Assembly: GCA_964486935.1 (NCBI GenBank)
Contig: CAZAPG010000010.1
Coordinates: 1-64,000, forward strand
Source: CAZAPG01 sp964486935
Lineage (GTDB): Bacteria > Chloroflexota > Anaerolineae > 4572-78 > J111
Reading direction: 5' to 3'
DNA: 64,000 bases
A program made the translations under genes and the position numbers. The notes below the pieces were generated by a model. That model did no database searches. It was not told the origin of the DNA and saw nothing but the letters and a program-made list of their open reading frames with translations. Below, piece after piece: positions 41,893-49,578 of the stretch; positions within the stretch are counted from its first letter, which is position 1; every line of letters starts with the position of its first letter.

Positions 41893-42033
41893 CGAGTTTC
41901 GTATATCAAAATCAAAATTGTTAAGGTACCCTTATGCCATTTAACAAAGAGAATATTATCACTTGTAAATTAAAAACAAGTTAATTTGAAATTGCGGGTA
42001 TTAACCCCAAAACTACCCAAGACATTTGGGTGA

Positions 42034-42062
42034 TTGGCTCAAGATTATGCTTATGTTATAAT
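42034..42062 (+). promoter_or_regulatory. Promoter of the OmpR-type regulator
   Basis: TTGGCT and a perfect TATAAT are separated by 17 bases. A short hairpin AGATAAA-AGG-TTTATCT (42073-42089) lies in the leader, just before AAGGGGAAGTG and the ATG. Confidence 0.6.
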
Positions 42063-42108
42063 TTGTGGTACAAGATAAAAGGTTTATCTTTTATCAAGGG
42101 GAAGTGAT

Positions 42109-42846
42109 ATGGGTACCTATGGGCCAGCAGAGGTCAAATCCTCACGGGTGCTTGTGGTGGATGATGACCAGGAGGTAGCCAAATCTATTGAAGCCACGCT
42201 CCGCAGAAACTATCAGGTATCTGTGGTGCATACAGGCATTAAGGCCATCAAAGAGGCGCGTCAACATTCGCCGGATATTATTGTTTTGGATGTTTTGATG
42301 CCGGGCATGGACGGGCTGGAAACTTGCCGCCAGTTACGAAATGACCCGGCCTTAATGGATATTCCCATCTTATTTTTAACCGCGCTTGGACGCCCCGAAG
42401 ATAGAGTAGAGGGGTTTAGAGCCGGCGCCGATGATTACCTTACCAAACCGTTTAACCTGGAAGAGCTACAGCTTAGAATCAAGGCGATTTTGCGCCGCGT
42501 ATCTGGCAACAGCGTTGCCTCGCCCGGTTCGCAAATTAAAGTAAATAATCTGGTTTTAGATAGATACAGTTACACCATAACCACCCCCCACAAGCGAGCC
42601 ACCTTAACCCCGGTTGAATTTGACTTGCTGTACCACTTGATGACTCACCCCAGCGAGGTGTTTACCAGTGACCGCCTGCTGCAAGAAGTTTGGGATTATC
42701 CATCAGAAAGCGGCAGCCCCGACCTGGTTCGAATGCATATTAAAAATATCCGCAACAAAGTAGAAGATAACCCTCGCAACCCCAGATACATCGTTACCAT
42801 TCCCCGCCGGGGCTATACCATCGCCTCAGACCAGGCGTCAAAATAA
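42109..42846 (+). CDS. Response regulator, OmpR/PhoB family
   Basis: Protein of 245 residues with a receiver domain (about 12-128; VLVVDDDQEV, DIIVLDVLMPGMDG, DDYLTKPF) and a winged-helix DNA-binding domain (about 140-240; LTPVEFDLLYHLMTHPSEVFT, VRMHIKNIRNKVEDNP, RYIVTIPRRGYTI). It has no kinase gene beside it and must use one elsewhere. It is divergent from the GntR-B12 regulator across 287 bases and ends at a bidirectional terminator. Confidence 0.95.
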   Translation: MGTYGPAEVKSSRVLVVDDDQEVAKSIEATLRRNYQVSVVHTGIKAIKEARQHSPDIIVLDVLMPGMDGLETCRQLRNDPALMDIPILFLTALGRPEDRVEGFRAGADDYLTKPFNLEELQLRIKAILRRVSGNSVASPGSQIKVNNLVLDRYSYTITTPHKRATLTPVEFDLLYHLMTHPSEVFTSDRLLQEVWDYPSESGSPDLVRMHIKNIRNKVEDNPRNPRYIVTIPRRGYTIASDQASK

Positions 42847-42849
42847 CAA

Positions 42850-42879
42850 AAATCCCACCTGATGACGGGTGGGATTTTT
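42850..42879. terminator. Bidirectional terminator after the OmpR-type regulator
   Basis: AATCCCACC/GGTGGGATT stem with an 8-base loop, T-rich on both sides (TTTTTAATT on plus, TTTTTGTT on minus). It ends the regulator and the convergent 77-residue gene. Confidence 0.88.
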
Positions 42880-42899
42880 AATTAATTACGGTTGATAAC

Positions 42900-43133
42900 T
42901 TATCCGGCTAAATCAATAATTTTCTGTTGCTCCGTTATCGGCTCCAGCGGTCTGGTATCCAGAGAACTGGAACTTGATTGGCGACTTCTTTTTACTAACG
43001 TTTGCTCAATATGATAAATTTCTTGATGCAGCGTATCCATTATGGGCGACGAATTTTCCCGATGTCGCGTTATCATCCCAATAAAGTGGTACAACTTGTT
43101 GATGACAATACGCCCCGGTAACGATGCGTTCAT
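42900..43133 (-). CDS. Small protein of unknown function
   Basis: Protein of 77 residues starting at ATG 43133, ten bases after AAGGAG. It is soluble, with NASLPGRIVINKLYHFIGMITRH, a helical HQEIYHIEQTLVKR and a Ser run (QSSSSSL) before a polar tail. The good ribosome site and shared terminator support a real gene, but no family was recognised. It is divergent from rtcA. Confidence 0.5.
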   Translation of the reverse strand: MNASLPGRIVINKLYHFIGMITRHRENSSPIMDTLHQEIYHIEQTLVKRSRQSSSSSLDTRPLEPITEQQKIIDLAG

Positions 43134-43328
43134 CTGCAACAAACTCCTTCCCTCATGCTAAAATAAAAACCTGTTCCCAATTTCTTTTTAGCTGAACCAT
43201 TTTCAATTGTTAACTTAAACAATTATTCTTAAAAATAACTGCTATAAAGCGTAGTATATTACTGATGAAGCAAAAATTTGCAAGTTTAGGGTCAGGTTGT
43301 TACACTTCTCGATTCTGAGCCTGGCCTG

Positions 43329-43337
43329 TGGTATAAT
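43329..43337 (+). promoter_or_regulatory. Extended -10 promoter of rtcA
   Basis: TGGTATAAT is a perfect extended -10 element, 21 bases before the rtcA ATG. The -35 position is TCGATT, which is weak. The predicted start lies near 43344, giving a very short leader. Confidence 0.6.
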
Positions 43338-43357
43338 TTTTCCTAAAAGGAAAAGGT

Positions 43358-44419
43358 ATGCTCACCATTGATGGGGCCTATGGCGAAGGGGGCGGGCAAA
43401 TTCTCCGTACCTCGCTGGCTTTATCCGCCATTCTCACACAACCTATCCGTATCAAAAATATCAGAGCCAATCGAAAAAACCCTGGCCTGGCCGCGCAGCA
43501 CCTTACCGCCGTTAGAGCCGCCGCCGCCATTTGCCAGGCCAACCTTACCGGCGATACCCTGGGCGCAACAGAATTTACGTTTGACCCCCAAAGCAAATCA
43601 ATTCCCGGCAACTACCAGTTCGACGTGGCCGAAGCCCGCCAGGGCGGCAGCGCCGGGGCCGCCTCGCTGGTGCTACAAACCGTGCTGCTGCCTTTGGCGC
43701 TGGCCAACGGCAGCAGCACCGTGACAGTGAAAGGCGGTACCCATGTAGCCTGGAGTCCCTCCTTCCACTACTTGCAAAACGTTTACCTGCCAACAATTGC
43801 CCAACTGGGCCTGCAAGCCGCGGCCAGCCTGACCGCCTGGGGCTGGTACCCCGGCGGCGAGGGCGAGATAAAGGTAGAAATTGCCGGCCAAACCGGTCAA
43901 CCGGCCAGAGAGACCCCGCCGGATAACTGGCCGGCGCGAGGCCAATTGCAGCAAATTACCGGCCTGGCCGTGGCTGCCAATTTGCCGGCTCACATTGCCC
44001 AGCGCATTTGCAACCGCGCCGTCAACTTGCTCAACCAGGCCGGGCTGCCCGGCGAAATTACCCCGCAGCGGGTGCGCTCCTACTCGCCGGGCGCCGGCCT
44101 GTTTTTAACCGCCGAATATGAACACAGCCGGGCCGGCTTCACCGCCCTGGGCAAAAGAGGCAAGCCCTCAGAGCAGGTGGCCCAGGAAGCCGTCGATGCC
44201 CTGCTGCACTTTCACCGCAGCGGCGCGGCGCTCGACCGCCACCTGACCGACCAGATGATTTTGCCGCTGGTGCTGGCCGGCTTCACCGGCCAAATTTCTG
44301 CCGAGTGCGCTTCTGAGCATACACTCACCAATATCTGGGTAGTAGAGCAATTTTTGGGACCCGTAGCCCAGGTAAACCGCAATGAAAACACCATCCGGTT
44401 TACCGAAAGTAAATTATGA
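43358..44419 (+). CDS. rtcA: RNA 3'-terminal phosphate cyclase
   Basis: Protein of 353 residues that converts RNA 3'-phosphate to a 2',3'-cyclic phosphate with ATP. It has IDGAYGEGGGQILRTSLALS at the N-terminus, the insert and repeats typical of the fold (GGSAGAASLVLQTVLLPL), and the C-terminal catalytic segment DRHLTDQMILPLVLAG with the adenylated His. The 3' end overlaps the next gene by four bases (ATGA), tightly coupling RNA end repair to a sensor kinase. No rtcB is present in the window. Confidence 0.95.
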   Translation: MLTIDGAYGEGGGQILRTSLALSAILTQPIRIKNIRANRKNPGLAAQHLTAVRAAAAICQANLTGDTLGATEFTFDPQSKSIPGNYQFDVAEARQGGSAGAASLVLQTVLLPLALANGSSTVTVKGGTHVAWSPSFHYLQNVYLPTIAQLGLQAAASLTAWGWYPGGEGEIKVEIAGQTGQPARETPPDNWPARGQLQQITGLAVAANLPAHIAQRICNRAVNLLNQAGLPGEITPQRVRSYSPGAGLFLTAEYEHSRAGFTALGKRGKPSEQVAQEAVDALLHFHRSGAALDRHLTDQMILPLVLAGFTGQISAECASEHTLTNIWVVEQFLGPVAQVNRNENTIRFTESKL

Positions 44420-46605
44420 AAACAAAAACAAAAACACCCCAAATTTTAATCATCGACCCCAACGGCATCGAGTCGCTGCGCCAAAATTTAGAGCGACAGT
44501 ACGGTCTGGAGGTTACGCACCTGGCCCACGGGCAAACCGCGCTGGAAACCGTCAGCCGCCTCCGGCCCGATTTGATTGTGCTGAATGCGCGTCTGGCCAA
44601 CCCTTCGGCCGACGCGCTGCTCTCGCAATTGATAGCCCACAACCTTACCCCGCCGGTGGTGCTGGTAGACGCCAACGGCGACACCGCCTCAACCAATTTT
44701 GACTATCCGCACATTATCGGTTGGCTCAGCCAATCCTTCACCGGTTCCGAACTGGCCCTCCTCATACAATCGGCCCTGGAGCGCCCCCTGCCCGCCGGCG
44801 AGCTGGTGCTGGCCAAACGGGCCGAACTGGTTGATGCCAACCAGCGGCTGGCCCAGCGGGTGCAGGAGCTGCAAACCCTGTCGGAAATTGGCAAGTCGGT
44901 TACAGCCCAGCTTGACCTGGAAAATGTGCTGCGGCTGGTGGTAGAAGCCGCCGTTAACTTGACCAACGCCGATGAAAGCTACCTGCTGCTCATCGACGAC
45001 AACTCCGGCAATCTCTACCTGCGGGCGCAGGCCAATTTGGGCGTTGAGGAAGTGAAAAACTTCTGGGTTAAAGTTAACGACTCCATTGCCGGGCATGTCG
45101 TAAAAACCGGCCAGCCGATTACTTTGTCCAAAAACAGCAACAGCCTGAAGGTAAAAACCGGGCTAACCGTTTACTCGCTGGTTAATGTGCCGGTCAGTTT
45201 GGGCAATACGGTTATCGGCGTGCTGGGGGTAGACAACCGCCACCAGCAGCGCGCCTTTATCAAAGATGATGAAAAATTGCTGAGCGTGCTGGCCGAGTGG
45301 GCCGCCATTGCCATTCAAAACGCCAAATTATACGCCGACATCCGCCAGCGCAGCCGCGATTTGCACCTGGTCAACGAGATTACCCGGCTGGTCTCCGGCA
45401 CGCTGGAGGTAGAGCAGATTCCGCGCCTGCTGCTGCAACGCACCGCCGAAATTGTGGGCGCCGAGTGCGGTTCGCTGGCCTTGATTGACCGGCAGCGCGG
45501 CGGCGTGGTCTTTCAACTGGCCTATGATAATGAAGGCAAAGAGCTAAAAGAACTTGAAGATTTTTTGATGCCGCTGGGCAGCGGCATTGTTGGCACCGTG
45601 GCCCAAACCGGGCAGCCCATTATTGCCAACAATGTTCACCAGCACCCGGCCTGGTCTCCCCTGGCCGACCAGTTGACCGGCTTTGCCACCCGCAAACTTG
45701 TGGCCGTGCCGCTGCGGGTTGAGGGTGAAATTTTGGGCGTAATGGAGCTACTCAACAAAAAAGAGGGCGATTTTGTTGAAGACGACATGCAGTTGCTCTC
45801 GCTGGTGGCTTCGGCGGCGGCCAGCGCCATTCAAAATGCGCGCCAGTATCAGGCCCTCAAGCGGGCCAACAACGCCCTGCGCGAGGCCCAGGCCCAGCGC
45901 ATTGCTGCCGAACGCTGGGCGGTGCTGGGCAAGGCTGCGGGCAACCTGGCTCACCGAATTAACAACAGCACGGCCCTGGTGCCCATGGCCGCCCAGCGGC
46001 TGCAAGAATTGCTCCAGCAGGTTGAGCTGGAGCCGGAGCTGCGTAAAAAGGTTGACGACAATCTGGACAGAATCCGGCGTAACTCGCTCTATACCGTAGA
46101 CCTGGCCGAAGTGCTGCTGCGCCGCTTTCGCCGCCACCCAACCGCCGCCCACGATGTCAACGCCCTGGTCGAACAGGCCCTTGAACTGGTAGAGATACCG
46201 GATAATGTCAGGCTGGTCTGTCAGGTTGACCCGGACCTGCCGGCGGTTGATACCAGCGACCTGCTCATCGAGGTGTTTGTCGAGCTAGCGACCAACGCCA
46301 TTAAATCGCTGGGCAACAAGCCCGGCGGCGTTTTGCGCATTGCCACTTTTCAAAATGGCCGGGATTGCGTGTCGATACAAATTACCGATAACGGGCCAGG
46401 TATTCCGCCCGAAAATGTCAAGCAGATTTTTGATATTTTTTATACCACCAGCCCCAGCGGCCTGGGGTTTGGGCTGTGGTGGGTCAAAACTTTTTTAGAG
46501 CAACAGCACGCCGATATTACCGTAGAGAGCAGCCCCAATGAGCACACCACCTTTACCGTCACCCTGCCGCGCACGCTGCCGGCGTTGCATTCTTACGGGA
46601 AATAG
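44416..46605 (+). CDS. Cytoplasmic sensor histidine kinase with receiver-like and two GAF domains
   Basis: Protein of 729 residues without transmembrane helices. The N-terminal receiver-like domain (about 1-130) has lost its phospho-acceptor: LIVLNARL has Asn in place of Asp. Two GAF domains follow (about 160-315 and 335-485). The histidine kinase part has the H box WAVLGKAAGNLAHRINNSTA (near 510), N box IEVFVELATNAIKSL, G boxes QITDNGPGIPPENV and SPSGLGFGLWWVKTF. ATG overlaps the rtcA stop by four bases. The next gene is a receiver protein, so they form a two-component pair. A cytoplasmic GAF kinase would read an intracellular small molecule. Confidence 0.92.
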   Translation: MKTKTKTPQILIIDPNGIESLRQNLERQYGLEVTHLAHGQTALETVSRLRPDLIVLNARLANPSADALLSQLIAHNLTPPVVLVDANGDTASTNFDYPHIIGWLSQSFTGSELALLIQSALERPLPAGELVLAKRAELVDANQRLAQRVQELQTLSEIGKSVTAQLDLENVLRLVVEAAVNLTNADESYLLLIDDNSGNLYLRAQANLGVEEVKNFWVKVNDSIAGHVVKTGQPITLSKNSNSLKVKTGLTVYSLVNVPVSLGNTVIGVLGVDNRHQQRAFIKDDEKLLSVLAEWAAIAIQNAKLYADIRQRSRDLHLVNEITRLVSGTLEVEQIPRLLLQRTAEIVGAECGSLALIDRQRGGVVFQLAYDNEGKELKELEDFLMPLGSGIVGTVAQTGQPIIANNVHQHPAWSPLADQLTGFATRKLVAVPLRVEGEILGVMELLNKKEGDFVEDDMQLLSLVASAAASAIQNARQYQALKRANNALREAQAQRIAAERWAVLGKAAGNLAHRINNSTALVPMAAQRLQELLQQVELEPELRKKVDDNLDRIRRNSLYTVDLAEVLLRRFRRHPTAAHDVNALVEQALELVEIPDNVRLVCQVDPDLPAVDTSDLLIEVFVELATNAIKSLGNKPGGVLRIATFQNGRDCVSIQITDNGPGIPPENVKQIFDIFYTTSPSGLGFGLWWVKTFLEQQHADITVESSPNEHTTFTVTLPRTLPALHSYGK

Positions 46606-46660
46606 AGTAAGATGCGGTGTTGTTGGGCAGAGAATGAGTTTTAGCTGAATGGAGAGCCAC

Positions 46661-47158
46661 ATGCGTAAGCGAATTTTGGTAGTTGACGACGTGCCAGACT
46701 GGCGCGCCCAATTAGAAGACATTCTCACCAGCGATTACGAGGTAAAAACCGTAGACAGCTACGAAGCGGCCATGGAAGTGATTACCAGCCAGGAAATTGA
46801 GCTGGTTATTGTTGACCTGCGCCTTAGCCCCACCGATGAAAATGACCGCCAGGGCATGGATTTGCTCAAGCAACTGGCCCAATATCGAATTAACGCCATT
46901 GTGCTGACCGGCTACCCGGAACAGGAAATCAAGCAAGAGGCCGAAGAAAAATACAAGGCGTTTGATTTTATCGACAAGAGCAAAGTGGCCGGCAATATTC
47001 AGGTCATCCGCGATGTGGTGCGCGAGGCTTTTAGCCTGCTCGAGAGCAAGGAAAAGCTCAAGGCCCAGGCCATTCGGGCTGCCAGCGCCCTGCAAAGCGT
47101 CTCTTTTACCGAAGAGTTATCCAGTTGGCCTATTCGCAAGTTTCGGAAGGGTGAATGA
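46661..47158 (+). CDS. Response regulator with single receiver domain
   Basis: Protein of about 165 residues. The receiver domain (about 1-120) has ILVVDDVPDW, VIVDLRLSP (phospho-acceptor Asp), IVLTGYP and FIDKSKV. A helical tail follows (about 125-165) with no DNA-binding motif, so it probably acts by protein contact. ATG 46661 has GGAG seven bases upstream; the earlier in-frame ATG 46649 has none. It follows the GAF kinase and overlaps the next gene by four bases. Confidence 0.92.
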   Translation: MRKRILVVDDVPDWRAQLEDILTSDYEVKTVDSYEAAMEVITSQEIELVIVDLRLSPTDENDRQGMDLLKQLAQYRINAIVLTGYPEQEIKQEAEEKYKAFDFIDKSKVAGNIQVIRDVVREAFSLLESKEKLKAQAIRAASALQSVSFTEELSSWPIRKFRKGE

Positions 47159-47862
47159 GCCTCAACCTCGATTTCCAAAGCATCATTTTGCTGCTTTACT
47201 TTATTGCGCCCGGCTTTGTTTTTACCCGAACTTATACCGCCTATCGGCCGCGCTACTACCGCGAACCAACCGCTTTTGAACAGTTTGTGCTGGCTATCAT
47301 TGGCAGCACCATTATTCACGCCACTATTTTAACGGTTATTGCCCTGGGGGTGCTGGCTTACTGGGGGGTCACGGGTAATTTGTTTTACGCCACCTTCGAC
47401 CCTTCGGCCCCGTTGGGCACCTATCCGCTGCCGGTGGTGGCCCAGGCCGTATTTTGGGGCATTGTCTATCTGGCCGCCAGTTTGATCATGGCCCGCCGCT
47501 TTGCCTCGTTTTTGGGGCGCGGCGCGCCGGGCGACCGCCCCCGCTGGTGGAACTCTATTTTGGGTAAAGACCCGCCGGAGGCATTTTTGCTGTGGCACAC
47601 GGTTTTGCAAATTGAGCCGCTGCGGTTAAATCTGATTCCGCCTCACCTGATAGTTCAAATGCGCAGCGGCGATTGTTTTGAGGGCGACCTCTACCAAATG
47701 CGGCTGGTTGGCGATGAGGAAAACACCGTAGAGCTGGCCCTGCGTAACGTAACCCATCGCGCCGGCCCCTCGGCCAGAAAAACGGAACCGCTGACCCACC
47801 AGGTTGTGTTGCTTAAATCCACCGATATTCTCTGGCTCTCCCGCAACGATATCCCAAGATAG
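47155..47862 (+). CDS. Membrane protein, DUF6338-like
   Basis: Protein of 235 residues with three or four N-terminal transmembrane segments (about 8-28, 42-70, 95-115) and a C-terminal soluble part (about 140-235) of beta strands (HLIVQMRSGDCFEGDLYQM, NTVELALRNV, DILWLSRNDIPR). The overall order resembles DUF6338 proteins, but the match is by eye. The ATG overlaps the receiver gene stop by four bases, so the two are coupled. Function unknown; it could be an output or effector of the receiver. Confidence 0.72.
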   Translation: MSLNLDFQSIILLLYFIAPGFVFTRTYTAYRPRYYREPTAFEQFVLAIIGSTIIHATILTVIALGVLAYWGVTGNLFYATFDPSAPLGTYPLPVVAQAVFWGIVYLAASLIMARRFASFLGRGAPGDRPRWWNSILGKDPPEAFLLWHTVLQIEPLRLNLIPPHLIVQMRSGDCFEGDLYQMRLVGDEENTVELALRNVTHRAGPSARKTEPLTHQVVLLKSTDILWLSRNDIPR

Positions 47863-47924
47863 GCAGCCGGGGGTTGTTTGAAAATAACTTCGCCTGTCAC
47901 ACCTTTATTTGAGGAACCATTTTA

Positions 47925-48851
47925 ATGTTTGAAGTTGTCTTTTTAGGCACATCAGCTTCTGCGCCTTCCATTCACCGTGGCCTATCGGCCAATGTGGTGA
48001 TGCACAACGAATATCGTTTTTTAATTGATTGCGGCGAGGGAACCCAGCGCCAAATCTTAAAGAGCGGGCTGGGCTTTAAGCGTCTTAATAAAATTTTGCT
48101 TACTCACGGCCACCTGGACCATATTTTGGGGCTGGGCGGGCTGGTTTCTACATTTAGCCGCTGGGAGGCCATTGACCGGCTAGAATTTTACGGCGGCCCG
48201 GCTACGCTGGAGCGAGTAAAAAATTTGCTCTTCAAAGTGGTGCTGCGCGGCGATAACCTGCCCATAAAATTTAATTTTGTGACTCTTGAGCCTGGCCCAA
48301 TTTTTGAAGACCGGAGCTTTTCAATTAGCGCCTTTCCGGTAACGCACCGGGGCGCGGATTGTTTTGGCTTTTTGTTTCAGGAAAAATCCCGGCGCCCCTT
48401 TCTCAACCACAAAGCCGAGGCGTTGGGCGTGCCGGTGGGGCCGGAGCGGCGCAAACTGGTAGAGGGCCAGAGCATCACCCTGGCCGATGGCCGCCCCATC
48501 CATCCCGACGATGTACTTGGACCGGAAATTCCCGGGGCCAGGCTGGTGTTTGTGGGCGATGCCGGCCGCACCGACGACCTGGTTGACGTGGCCCAAAATG
48601 CCGACGCCCTCGTCATCGAAGCCACCTACCTTGAGGTGGATGCCGAGATGTCTCGCCATTTTGGACACATTACCGCCGCGCAAGCCGCCCGGCTGGCCGT
48701 TCAGGCCAACGTGAGCCAGCTTTATCTGACTCATCTTTCTCGCCGCTACCGCGAGCAAGATGTGCTCAACGAGGCCCGCGCCATCTTTCCCAATACTATC
48801 GTCGCCAGAGATTTTGACCGCATCCGGGTCGTCAAGGAGAAAAAAGAGTAG
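47925..48851 (+). CDS. rnz: Ribonuclease Z
   Basis: Protein of 308 residues of the beta-lactamase fold that processes tRNA 3' ends. The zinc motif is LLTHGHLDHILGLGG. VTHRGADCFGF, VFVGDAGRTDDL, RHFGHITAAQAA and LTHLSRRY complete the active site. Length matches short-form RNase Z. It lies 62 bases after the DUF6338-like gene on the same strand and one base before rsmG. Confidence 0.93.
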   Translation: MFEVVFLGTSASAPSIHRGLSANVVMHNEYRFLIDCGEGTQRQILKSGLGFKRLNKILLTHGHLDHILGLGGLVSTFSRWEAIDRLEFYGGPATLERVKNLLFKVVLRGDNLPIKFNFVTLEPGPIFEDRSFSISAFPVTHRGADCFGFLFQEKSRRPFLNHKAEALGVPVGPERRKLVEGQSITLADGRPIHPDDVLGPEIPGARLVFVGDAGRTDDLVDVAQNADALVIEATYLEVDAEMSRHFGHITAAQAARLAVQANVSQLYLTHLSRRYREQDVLNEARAIFPNTIVARDFDRIRVVKEKKE

Positions 48852-48852
48852 C

Positions 48853-49578
48853 GTGGCAACTCCACGGCAACTGCTTTGGCAGGGCGCGCAGCAGTTTAAC
48901 CTTACCCTCACCGCGGCCCAATTGGATGCTTTTGAAATTTACAGCGGGGAGTTAATTACCTGGAATCAGCGCGTCAATTTGACCCGCATTATTGAACCCA
49001 CCGAAATTGTGGTGAAGCATTTTTTAGATTCCCTCTCGGTTTGCCTGGCGCTGGCAACGTTACCCCCAAATTTCTCGCTCATCGACGTGGGGGCCGGCGC
49101 GGGCTTCCCCGGCTTGCCTCTTAAAATTGCCCTGCCCCGGCTAAAGCTGACGCTTTTAGAGTCAACCGCCAAAAAAACGCGCTTTCTTGAACACATGGTT
49201 GGGTTGTTGAATTTGTCCGGCGTCACTGTGCTGACAGCCCGGGCCGAGGATGCGGGCCAACAGCCCGCCCACCGGGAGCAGTACAACGTGGCGGTGGCGC
49301 GGGCGGTCTCGGCGCTGCCGGCGCTGGCGGAATACACCCTGCCCCTGGTTAAAGTTGGCGGATTAGTAATTGCCCAAAAAGGCCAGGAGCCTGCGGATGA
49401 GGTTGAAGCCGCCGCCGGCGCGCTGGATATTTTGGGGGGCAGGCTCAGGCAGGTGTTGCCGGTAAAGGTGCCTGCGCTGGATGAGGCCCGCCATCTGGTG
49501 ATTATGGAGAAAATACACGCTACGCCCCGGTTATACCCCCGCCGCCCCGGATTGCCCGCCAAAAAGCCCATCCTTTAA
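48853..49578 (+). CDS. rsmG: 16S rRNA (guanine-527-N7)-methyltransferase
   Basis: Protein of 241 residues of the RsmG family, which methylates G527 of 16S rRNA. The SAM motif is LIDVGAGAGFPGLPLKIA, followed by LTLLESTAKKTRFLEHM and VAVARAVSALPALAEY, the typical RsmG signatures. GTG 48853 lies one base after the rnz stop and gives the expected N-terminus; an earlier in-frame ATG would lie inside rnz and add an unrelated tail. It converges with the CdaA-YbbR gene, overlapping by four bases. Confidence 0.92.
   Translation: MATPRQLLWQGAQQFNLTLTAAQLDAFEIYSGELITWNQRVNLTRIIEPTEIVVKHFLDSLSVCLALATLPPNFSLIDVGAGAGFPGLPLKIALPRLKLTLLESTAKKTRFLEHMVGLLNLSGVTVLTARAEDAGQQPAHREQYNVAVARAVSALPALAEYTLPLVKVGGLVIAQKGQEPADEVEAAAGALDILGGRLRQVLPVKVPALDEARHLVIMEKIHATPRLYPRRPGLPAKKPIL

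Noticed and set aside
46649..46660. ATG 46649 as start of the receiver gene
   Set aside because: It lacks a ribosome site and its own bases form the GGAG that serves ATG 46661.
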